A stretch of DNA of 64,000 nucleotides from Isoperla grammatica (Eukaryota; Arthropoda; Insecta; Plecoptera; Perlodidae). The position numbers were made by a program, and so were the translations under genes. Under the pieces are notes generated by a model, which saw only the letters and a list, made by a program, of their open reading frames with translations, did not search any database and was not told the origin of the DNA. Shown here in pieces: positions 56,299 through 64,000 of this stretch (within the stretch, counting starts at the first letter, position 1; the number at the start of each line of letters is the position of its first letter). The stretch is from the NCBI GenBank assembly GCA_945910005.1, contig OX246747.1, positions 13,330,880 to 13,394,879 on the forward strand, given 5' to 3'.

Positions 56299-56353
56299 AT
56301 GTCGAGCAACAATCTTCTGTCCCTGTGGGGCTTCGCCTGCCTGCTGATCGTCC
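56299..56353 (+). CDS. Ig-like secreted protein, exon 1 (signal peptide)
   Basis: ATG at 56299 encodes MSSNNLLSLWGFACLLIV, a hydrophobic leader, then splits a codon (phase 1) at the donor TCC|GTAAGT (56354). Joined to the exon at 61951 it forms an Arg codon and the mature start VASYSLTMTP, so signal peptide and domain fit in phase. TATA promoter 100 bp upstream. The encoded protein should be secreted or membrane-targeted. The intron is about 5.6 kb. Confidence 0.7.
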
Positions 56354-56479
56354 GTAAGTAAAACAATCATTATCATCTGTATGTATGTAGCAATAGACAC
56401 TTATATGAAATATACTTTTTGTAACTTTTCGTGAATATGTGAAATATTCACATATGCATTACAAACACATAGCCAACGG

Positions 56480-56825
56480 TTTAACTGCGGTCGCTTAGCC
56501 GGTTCCCATGCGAACACCGAAGTTAAGCAGCCTCGGGCTAGATCATGAGGTGGATGGGTGACCACTCTCTTCTAGAACACTAGTTACCGTTGGTTTTGAG
56601 CAGATTTGAGAGTTCGAAAGCTTGTTTAACAGCTTCGTTCTTCTCGTCAACTGCTCGGCAGTCCAGGTTAGTGGAGGAACCTATATGACTAGTCAAAGTT
56701 ACACCCTCCTTTCGGATGGGACGTAAAGCCGATGGTCCCCTTGTTACTTTTTGACAGAAGTAGGCTACGTGCGGTACTAGGTTTCCCCTTCTCCCTTTCT
56801 CATTATCATTCATCACTCATCATGC
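56480..56825 (+). mobile_element. 5S-rRNA-derived SINE (SINE3-like) in intron 1
   Basis: 56493-56575 reads like 5S rRNA: CACCGAAGTTAAGCAGCCTC (A-box region), then GAGGTGGATGGGTGACCAC (C-box region), in correct order and spacing. The body follows, with CCTTTCGGATGGGACGTAAA and GCCGATGGTCCCC, and the tail is CATTATCATTCATCACTCATCATG. The 5S part is diverged at its start and lacks the 3' stem, so it is a retroposed SINE and not a 5S gene. Confidence 0.75.
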
Positions 56826-57167
56826 TAAAAAGGGCATTTTAGCCTACACTGGACTTAATTTCAATTTAGTAACTTAAGTAATATGTACGCAATTGTCAAT
56901 TATTATTGGGGTCATAATCATATGCCCACATAGGAGTCCCCTGACTTTGAAAAATCATCAACAAATAAATGTTGAACCTCGGGAGAGCCCAATGACACCA
57001 TTAGATGTAAAGTTCTTTCAAAACTATGCAAAATAACTACAATAGTTTTTGTATAATTGTCAGTGAATTGTTTTATATACCGCAACCTACCTAAAAATAG
57101 CACTGTTTTGCTATTCCCAGATCTCTCGAATTTTTCAACTGCAATACACTCGCGATACCAGAATAAG
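56826..57167. other. Intron sequence, nothing recognised
   Basis: AT-rich intron 1 sequence of the Ig-like gene. Confidence 0.4.
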
Positions 57168-57313
57168 GACGGTCCGTATTCATAGTCGTCCCCTACCCCT
57201 AGGGGCGCCCGTTGTTGCTACGTACGTGTGTTCTATGTGGGAAATAACATGCATGAACCTGATACCTGGCAACAACGGGCGCCCCCAGAGGAAGACATGA
57301 CTATGAGTTGGCT
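57168..57313. mobile_element. Small palindromic MITE, copy 2
   Basis: Arms GGTCCGTATTCATAGTCGTC, GGCGCCCGTTGTTGC (left) and GCAACAACGGGCGCC, GACTATGAGTTGGC (right). Shares CATAGTCGTCCCC and CCCCTAGGGGC with 51476-51552. Confidence 0.6.
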
Positions 57314-57326
57314 TTTTATAAATTTA

Positions 57327-58068
57327 CAATAATTAAGCGAGCGAAGCGAGCGTCCCCATTATACCTTTATGGCACTTCGTTCTGTTTTTTTTTCTTCTGT
57401 CGATAGCGGTCGAACGGAAAGTCCGATCAACTTGAAATTGTGACCATCCACAAGCCTCGATGTGGATTGAATGTGTATAGTTTTGTGGCAAAATCGTTTG
57501 GAAAGTTACCAAGTTACACCAAAGTTAATGTAAATTGTTTTTCTGAAATAAAATGGTGGCAAAATGTGAGATAGCTATATTTTTACAAACATTTTTCCGG
57601 TCACAAAGATGTTCATTTTATGGCGATCTGATAAGACGTGTTGCCAAAGTTATACAAAAGTTACTCGAAAATACTTTTCTGAAACACAGTAACGGCAAAA
57701 TGTGAGGTGGCTTTCCTATGGTATTTTTTTGTCCGGTCACGAATATACTAACTTAGAATTAATCTGATACGTATTAAAGACATAAGTAACATTTATATTG
57801 CTGTCAATGTGTTATTAACTGTGGCGGACCGTGGCAAAAACACTCCAAAAATGACACCGAAAAATCTTAGCAACGCACATTGCACGACGTACAACAATGT
57901 CGGGAAGTAGAGTAGTTAATAGCTATGGAAATTACAAATATGTTTGCAATTCGCATTCAGGTATTGTTGTTAACTGTTGGTTGTATTAGCATTGAAATCT
58001 TTTCGCCAGAAAGTTCGTAGATATTGACGCGCTCGCTTATCAACGCGTCAAACAGAGCGTTTTCCTAG
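57327..58068 (+). mobile_element. Dispersed repeat with GCGAGCGAAGCGAGCG start, copy 2 (complete)
   Basis: Full version of the element at 14732-15270, ending CGCTCGCTTATCAACGCG and CAAACAGAGCGTTTTCCTAG. The two ends hold imperfect inverted GCGAGCG/CGCTCGC motifs. No coding frame. A non-autonomous DNA element is likely. Confidence 0.7.
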
Positions 58069-58463
58069 TATAATATAATATAATATAATATAATATAATA
58101 TAATATAATATAATATAAAATAATATAATATAAAATAATATAATATAATATAATATAATATAATATAATATAATATAATATAATATAATATAATATAATA
58201 TAATATAATAAATTTTATAATATAATATAATATAATATAATATAATATAATATAATATAATATGATATAATATAATATAATATAATATAATATAATATAA
58301 TATAATATAATATAATATAATATAATATAATATAATATAATATAATATAATATAATATAATATAATATAATATAATATAATATAATATAATATAATATAA
58401 TATAATATAATATAATATAATATAATATATAATATAATATAATATAATATAATATAATATACT
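58069..58463. repeat. (TATAA)n pentanucleotide tract
   Basis: About 395 bp of TAATA repeats with few interruptions (58131, 58213, 58263, 58427). It sits exactly at the end of the dispersed repeat. Confidence 0.95.
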
Positions 58464-58534
58464 CTTATGATAATGCTCTTTTAATACTGGTAGCGAAATT
58501 ACATGCATTTCAAAACGGTTTTTGAAAGGAACTT

Positions 58535-60158
58535 TTGCAAATTTCAAACTTTCCACTGTTACCCGCTCGCAGCATTTTGATAGCGGGTGCTTTTATGAAT
58601 AATAGTCAGCGTGTAAATGCGCAAACTTTCTTACCAGTTTTGATACAAGATACTGTTTACATCATGACCTTCTTAATAGTCCCTAATCTACACCGCTCTA
58701 TGATTATTGGGTCCGATTGGCTTGTTCAAAATAAGGCGACATTACATTTCTTAGATCGCCTAATGTATATTGGAGAGCAGGCCGAACAACAGATCGTTCC
58801 TTTATCCTTGAGTTGTTCCCCACAGGACGTGGGAAAGCACTTGTCCCTTGTGAACAATGAGATGAATATTGATCAACAATGCACATTAGATAAAGAGGAA
58901 ACTCTAAAAGACCCAGGGTTCGGTGCAAAAGCTAAACAAAACGTTCAATCTTTACCCGAGGATTCTATGGAGGCCCAGGAAATCACGCGTTTACTTTTGA
59001 AACCTGAATCACTTTTCTCTGTTGTGCCTGGTCGTATAGAAGGGTTTGAGCATACAATAGAAATGAGGGACACTGATCCATTTTTACAAAAGTCTTACCC
59101 CATACCACTATCGAAGAGGCAGACGGTGGATGACCAGGTCCGTCAAATGCTAGAATGGAATATAATAGAGGCTGCCCCGTCCTCATACATAAACCCAATG
59201 GTCACCGTCCTGAAGCCAGATGGGTCGGTGCGCATTGTTTAGACGGACGCTTGTTGAATAGTCATATGTGTCCACAAAACAATACTCCACCCCCCATACA
59301 AGAGACTTTACAAAAACTCCATGGAATGAAATATTTCACTACTTTAGATTTAACAAACTCTTTCTGGCAACTTCCCTTGCGTAAACAAGTCAGGAAATAT
59401 ACTGCATTTCTACACAATGGTTTCTTACACATATTGTGTTTTGCCCTTTTGGTTGCAATCGAGTGTGGCAGGACTGACACGTTGTCTAAATACAATATTG
59501 AATACAGACATAAAACGTTACGTCACCATTTATGTAGATGACCTTCTGATAGCGTCGCCCGATTTACAGTCGCATTTACAAAACCTGTATGCTGTGTTTA
59601 CGGCTCTTAGTAATGTAGGAATTACTGTAAAGCTTGAAAAATGTCAATGCTTGCAAGCTGAAGTAAATTACCTAGGGCACATTGTCTCAGCTGATAGTGT
59701 TCGAGTGGACGCTGATAAGGTACGACCTATTGTGGATTTCCCCCATCCACGAAACGCAAAGATAGATAGATATTTGGGCTTAACGTCTCATATTTTTGCA
59801 ACGTGGCTAATCGAGACGATAAGTGGGTGAAATATGAAGATGAAATAGGGGTATGGTTGGAGGAAAGGGGCAAGTAGGAGGGCGGGGAGGAAGGGGAAGG
59901 GGAGGATCGGGAAAAGCGGAAGGACGTGGACTGCCTTTCGTCTGGCTTCTCCACCTCGACCTGTCCGGCTAGGGTGGCCCTACCAGAAGCATACGCTTTC
60001 GCCGGCATAGCTTCAGGAATCATCAAAGCGCACAAACCTGCCCACCACGATAAGGTAGCAGTCCCTGGGTAAAGCAATTACGTCGGTTCTTAGGCATGTG
60101 TACGTTCTTTAAACGGTTATGCGACCAGTACGCACACGTGGTGGGGCCTTTATACACT
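58535..60158 (+). pseudogene. Ty3/gypsy pol relic, interrupted by a retroposon
   Basis: Protease end (SMIIGSDWLVQNKATLHF), then RT: PVKA-like linker to MVTVLKPDGSVRIV, a frameshift near 59237, LDGRLLNSHMCPQNNTPP, FTTLDLTNSFWQLPL, a second frameshift near 59420, then YVDD at 59531-59542 and LEKCQCLQAEVNYLGHIV. The frame stops at PHPRNAK where the 309-bp retroposon inserted (59762-60070), and resumes KQLRRFLGMCTFFKRL. Gag and integrase are missing. It is not close to the element at 21-25 kb. Located in the intron of the Ig-like gene, same strand. Confidence 0.85.
59762..60070 (-). mobile_element. ~310-bp retroposon, copy 5 (exact ends)
   Basis: Inserted within the gypsy RT/RNase H coding relic, so the ends are exact: target duplication AAAG (59758-59761 and 60071-60074). 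Tail (GATA)n plus TATTTGGGC at left, GTAGCAGTCCCTGGGT at right. Confidence 0.85.
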
Positions 60159-60646
60159 TAATGCAAGGGCATTTTCAATGTGATTAATCATAAAAAATAT
60201 AACCAACCGCTCAAAGTGTGAGAGTTTCTAAAGACCAAAAGGGGCTTTGGTTGGCATTTATTGCATTGTGTTGTTTTTATTTTTCCCCCTGTTTTGATTA
60301 CTAGAATATTGTTTAGCGTTAGGTATGTTCATGTACTTGATTTGCGTTTGTATTGTTCTTAAATTACGACCATGATTGACTAATGTACACCCACCAGTGA
60401 TCACGATTAAACATTGTTTCCAAATATTCTTGTGTTAGTTTTAGGTATTTTCGAGTCTTTCATTAAACATTGGTTACATGTATTCTGATATTAGTTTAAG
60501 ATAGTTTCGTAGGTACTCAGTACTTGATTTGTAATTTTTATTTGTATTTTCAAAAATTGTGACCATTGTTGCTCACGCTTCACTTAAAGATTTTATAACT
60601 CCAATAGTGTCTCAGTGAAACAAAGGTTATACAATCTGGGGGAGAA
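60159..60646. other. Remnant of gypsy interior, no domain seen
   Basis: AT-rich; the rest of pol is not detectable, so deleted or decayed. A purine-rich CTGGGGGAGAA at 60636-60646 could be the polypurine tract. Confidence 0.4.
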
Positions 60647-60873
60647 TGTATGGTTACCACCCCTCCTTCTCTATGTCAGGTCGGGGTGGGCGGACCGAAG
60701 AGGGCCCTTGGTCAAGGCCTGGGAGAGGGAGGTTAAGTGTGTAACGGGAGAGCCCAGTGACCGGACACGGTGCTGGGTGATTGTGCGTTCCATGTGTGGT
60801 AGTATCCAAATATTCCTAGTTTTAATAAATAATCTTCTTTCTTATGCATTCGTGTAATTAGTGACATTACTCA
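60647..60873 (+). repeat. Possible 3' LTR of the gypsy relic
   Basis: Starts TGTATGGTTACC right after a polypurine-like tract, contains AATAAATAATC near 60823 as a possible poly-A signal, and could end at ...GTGACATTACTCA. No 5' LTR partner in the window, so boundaries are provisional. Confidence 0.45.
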
Positions 60874-61420
60874 GCATTTAACTATCCTAAATCGTGATTG
60901 GAGATGTAAGAAGGTTGCATTTTAAAGAACTAAGAATTAATGTGTTCTACCACAACAGCCTTCAATTGTTTCTCCATGGCAACGTCAAAGTTTGATCACA
61001 AATGTGGCCGCCACGCGCAAAGATGTGACGTATGTGCCACCTTTGAATGGGGTGGTGTTTTTTTTTAAAATAACCTGTTAAACGTCTGTCCGCTCATAGT
61101 AGAAACGAAACGATTAGAGCTAATGACCCAAGGTCCGTCGATCCCCTGGCGGAGGTTCGGTAAACCTCAAAGTTAGGTCTTCTCATGGGCACGAAAATCG
61201 CCATTCTCGTGCCCACTACAAAAACTAGCTTATTACTTATATCTACTAATTTATTATGTAAAATTTGATTTCAGAATACTTCACTCAAAAATGTAGGCAG
61301 ACTATAAGTATAAATACATTATTTCAATTACATGAGATGCGGTTTTGAGCCAGAATTGGTTTTGACAGATCAATTCGTTTGTTTTTCTGAATGATTCTCC
61401 CATTTGAATAACGTGAGTTT
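60874..61420. other. Intron sequence, nothing recognised
   Basis: Contains a hairpin GGGCACGAAAATCG / CGATTCTCGTGCCC-like at 61178-61213. No gene. Confidence 0.4.
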
Positions 61421-61594
61421 AAGGCTGGTCCACACGGATTTTTAAGACATAATGCATAAGGTTTTAAGACGTTGTTTTAAAAACAACAATGAAAACAACG
61501 TCTTAAAATTAAAACTGTGTGTGAACGCCAGTACGTGTTTCCTATGATCCAACTTTACGACTACGCGTCTTAAAAATCTGTGTGGACCAGCCTT
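61421..61594. mobile_element. MITE with AAGGCTGGTCCACAC ends, copy 2
   Basis: Ends AAGGCTGGTCCACACGGATT and AATCTGTGTGGACCAGCCTT are close inverted complements. Shares CTTATGATCC-like and CGTGTTTCCTATGATCC-type internal sequence with 19461-19891. Only 174 bp long. Confidence 0.75.
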
Positions 61595-61797
61595 TAGCAT
61601 TGTTGAAATGGATGGGACGACCTGACTTCGGAGTTCGACGAGCCCCTGCCAGAGGATTTACGGACCTTGCTAATGACCAATGTTTGCTAGTAGACCGTGA
61701 AATAGAGTGCGTCTTGTAGATAGCCCAATGCCTGCATAGGCTACTTGTTTCATTAATTGCACTGAAACAAGATTATTGTGTTTGTTCTGTGTCTCAG

Positions 61798-61928
61798 GGG
61801 TGGCGTCCTACAGCCTCACCATGACCCCGGACTACGTGAGAGTATCCCAAGCCCTCCAGACTGTCACCTTCACCTGCGCTGCTGACGTAGCCCTGGCCGG
61901 GTGTCAGTTGTATTGCAACGCGACATAA
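61798..61928 (+). pseudogene. Truncated duplicate of Ig-like exon 2
   Basis: Follows an acceptor identical to that of the next exon (TTTGTTCTGTGTCTCAG). It encodes VASYSLTMTPDYVRVSQALQ, TVTFTCAADVALAGCQ and then a stop (TAA) after CNAT. It lies 153 bp upstream of the intact exon and is a partial tandem duplication. If spliced in place of the real exon it would yield a short truncated product. Confidence 0.75.
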
Positions 61929-61950
61929 TTGTGTTTGTTCTGTGTCTCAG

Positions 61951-62322
61951 GGGTGGCGTCCTACAGCCTCACCATGACCCCGGACTACGTGCGGGTATCC
62001 CGAGACCTCCCCCGAGACCTCCACACTGTCTCCTACAACTGCTCTGCTGACGTAGCCCTGACCGGGTGTCAGTTCACGTGGCGGGACCAGAAAGGCAAGG
62101 AAGGTCCACTGCTGGATCTTAGTCGGGGGTCTCTGTCCCAGGCCAACACTACCCATCTGACCTATAAGCTCACCGGCTACAGCTACAGCGGCCGGGGTCT
62201 GGGGGCGGGGGACTGCGGGGTCGCCCTGAAGGTGACGGGCGGAAAGACATGGATGGTCGCTTGTCGAGTCCGAGCCGGGAACGGTGGCTGGAGCTATGCC
62301 TGGGCTGACCTCTATACTGAAG
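61951..62322 (+). CDS. Ig-like secreted protein, exon 2 (Ig-fold domain)
   Basis: Acceptor TGTGTCTCAG ends at 61950; donor GAAG|GTGAGT at 62323. The exon is 372 nt and enters and leaves in phase 1, the usual pattern for Ig-domain exons. Product: SYSLTMTPDYVRVSRDL, B-strand Cys in TVSYNCSADVALTGC, core Trp in FTWRDQKGKE, LTYKLTGYSY, F-strand Cys in WMVACRVRAG, then WSYAWADLYTEG. An N-glycosylation site (NTT) is present. It fits an immunoglobulin-like fold by pattern, but the exact family is not recognised. More exons should lie beyond the window. Confidence 0.65.
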
Positions 62323-62596
62323 GTGAGTTTCACTGTTTCCACACACTTGAGCGCGTTGTGTGGCTCGTTGGTCTAGTGGGTCTAATTATTTCCTGATTCC
62401 AATGCAGAAGTATTAGGGCTGGATTCCTGGTTCGGGGTGGTTTTTTTAATTATTGGAACTCGACCTTATCTTTGTATGATATAGGGAAAATTACAATAAT
62501 CCGCATGAGATAAATTTAAGAAAATAAGCTTTTAAGCGGACGGTAGGGTTTGTATAATAAATCAATTTAAATTAAACAAATATAACCCGATCAGCC
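62323..62596. other. Intron 2 sequence, nothing recognised
   Basis: Starts at the donor of exon 2. Ends with the 10-bp target duplication CCGATCAGCC of the next retroposon. Confidence 0.4.
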
Positions 62597-62912
62597 TGAT
62601 TGATTGATTGATATTCGGGCTTAACGTCTCATATTTCTGCAACGAGGCTAATCGAGACAATGAGTGGGTGATAGATGAAAATGAAATTAAGGGCTCTTTG
62701 GATGAAAGGGGCAATAGGAGGGCGGGGTGAGGAAAGGAGAAAGGGGAGGAAAGGGGATTGGGGTGTGGACTGCACTTCGTCTGACTTCTCCCCCTCGACC
62801 AGTCCGGTTAGGGTGGCCCTACCAGAAGCATACGCTTCCGCCGGCATAGCTCTCGGGATCAACAAAGCACGCAAACCTGCCCACCACGGTAAGGTAGCAG
62901 TCCATGGACAGG
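62597..62912 (-). mobile_element. ~310-bp retroposon, copy 6 (10-bp target duplication)
   Basis: Left tail TGATTGATTGATTGATATTC, right end GTAGCAGTCCATGGACAGG. Perfect 10-bp direct repeats CCGATCAGCC at 62587-62596 and 62913-62922 mark a recent insertion. Confidence 0.85.
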
Positions 62913-64000
62913 CCGATCAGCCGGACATAACCTACACAAGTACATCCGCACCTTAAGATTACACATTAAGTGTTTAAATATTGTGGTGCCATTTTTTGAG
63001 GACATTCTGTTTTTAAGTACAATCCTACCGGGCTTTGAAAGGACTTTGAAAATTCATGAAGTAAACGGTAAATAAAATTCAATAAAAGCGTGTTAGATAC
63101 CTAATGGTAATGATATGGAAATACTGACTTAAACACGTATCGATTTAGAGAAAACATTCGTTATAGCGAACAGGGAAGGGGAGGTTGTTTTAAAAATTTA
63201 ATATTGAACATAATTTTTATGTAAACCCACCTCATCAGTTTTAAACCTTAGTAATTATGAACGTATTTTAACAATTTGAAGAGAGTTGGTTGAGAAACAG
63301 TGGTTAATTTGTAAGGAAAAAGGTGGGTATACGCATCATAGTTTCAAGTTACAATGTGCTCGTGATAAAAATTGATGTCTCGGTGGGAAATTGCCCCCCC
63401 CCCCCTCACGCTTACCAATTCAGCTTCTGGGCTCGTAATCTGGAATTGGATGTGGAGTTTTGGGTTGGATTTGATACAATTTTACTCGTCTTCCAAAAGC
63501 CAATCGTTCTTTTAATTGTCCTGTAAGTTTACCATTAAATGATTAAAAGCAGATACATATATTATAAAATATCAGTTATTGAAGAAGTTATACAGTAATT
63601 TGATGTGTCAACTGGCAACAATATTCATTTCCAAGAGGAACAACCTAACAATAGCAGAAATGGTTATCCGTTGTATTTATTGTTATGACAAGATATCACC
63701 TCAAAACGCGTTTCAGACCAGCTGGGGAAAAAATGAAAGGACTGGGGAAAAAATCCAGGCCAGGCAAACTTTTGATCCAGGCCAGGCACGGGGGGTTGGG
63801 AGGCTGGGGCCCCCCAATAAACAGCACCGCAGGCAAAAAATTTTTAATCAGGTTTTTAGAAGGCATTTGGTACGTTTTAGGAAAATACATAGCAGGCTGA
63901 ATGCACTACCGAAATACTGAAGCTTTCGTCGGTTAAAAGTAGAAAAACACCAGCAAGAAGATTGATGAGAATGAGATCAAGTTACACCGAAATCCAACGA
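62913..64000. other. No gene recognised; C-run at 63393-63406
   Basis: Probable continuation of intron 2 of the Ig-like gene. Short frames at 63579-63920 carry purine-rich low complexity (GGGGTTGGGAGGCTGGGGCC) and are not credible coding sequence. Confidence 0.35.

Noticed and set aside
56493..56575. Functional 5S rRNA gene
   Set aside because: The 5' end is diverged, the 3' stem and T-run terminator are absent, and a SINE body follows.
59762..60070. HDV-like self-cleaving ribozyme at the retroposon 5' end
   Set aside because: CCTGCCC and GGGCAGG can pair at the 5' end, as some LINEs have such ribozymes, but I could not place the nested double-pseudoknot stems. A structure search would be needed.

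Overview
The window is nuclear DNA of an invertebrate animal. The signs are spliced genes with GT/AG junctions, LINEs with endonuclease, RT and RNase H, a Ty3/gypsy retrotransposon, DNA transposons of several superfamilies, SINEs derived from tRNA and from 5S rRNA, long minisatellite arrays, and one host-like secreted immunoglobulin-fold gene with a TATA promoter. Jockey- and I-type LINEs and a TCAGT-like initiator are common in arthropods, but the sequence does not fix the phylum. There are no operons. Almost everything recognisable is transposon or satellite, and most of it is broken.

Layout. 0.5-6.7 kb: a minus-strand Jockey-clade LINE split by a 5'-truncated I-clade LINE (RT plus RNase H). 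6.7-7.5 kb: a terminal-inverted-repeat element carrying a MADF-domain exon. 8-15 kb: Myb/SANT-like and zeste-like exons with intact splice donors, two paralogous coiled-coil exons, a LINE endonuclease scrap and several copies of a roughly 310-bp retroposon. 16-20 kb: a 200-N assembly gap, an (AAT)n tract, a head-to-head tRNA-SINE pair and two MITE-like elements. 20.8-25.8 kb: a nearly intact Ty3/gypsy element with a single 1444-codon gag-pol reading frame. 26-32.8 kb: AT-rich and gene-poor, with a 40-bp minisatellite and a second type of tRNA-SINE. 32.9-35.6 kb: a long open reading frame resembling tnp2 (CACTA/EnSpm) transposase with an 11-residue acidic repeat at its N-terminus. 35.7-41.3 kb: about 114 copies of a 49-bp satellite starting 24 bp after that gene. 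41.7-43.1 kb: a 1.4-kb near-perfect palindrome containing four tRNA-like units. 43.2-49.9 kb: a hAT relic and a 145-bp satellite with higher-order structure. 50-56 kb: a Myb/SANT scrap, a TIR element, a 43-bp minisatellite and a foldback element. 56.2-62.3 kb: the Ig-like gene (exon 1 encodes a signal peptide, exon 2 an Ig-like domain). Its intron of about 5.6 kb holds a 5S-derived SINE, MITEs, a pentanucleotide tract and a gypsy relic. 62.6-64 kb: one more retroposon copy and unassigned sequence.

Interplay. The ~310-bp retroposon and the tRNA-headed SINE at 30.25 kb share the same 3' tail, as expected if both use one LINE's reverse transcriptase. The Ty3 element and the tnp2-like gene are the only long intact mobile-element reading frames. 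The Ig-like gene is the only plausible host gene, and it continues beyond the window. I recognise no wholly new system. The strongest candidates for follow-up are the transposase next to the 49-bp satellite, the tRNA-bearing palindrome, the LINE/SINE shared tail and the partial exon duplication in the Ig-like gene.
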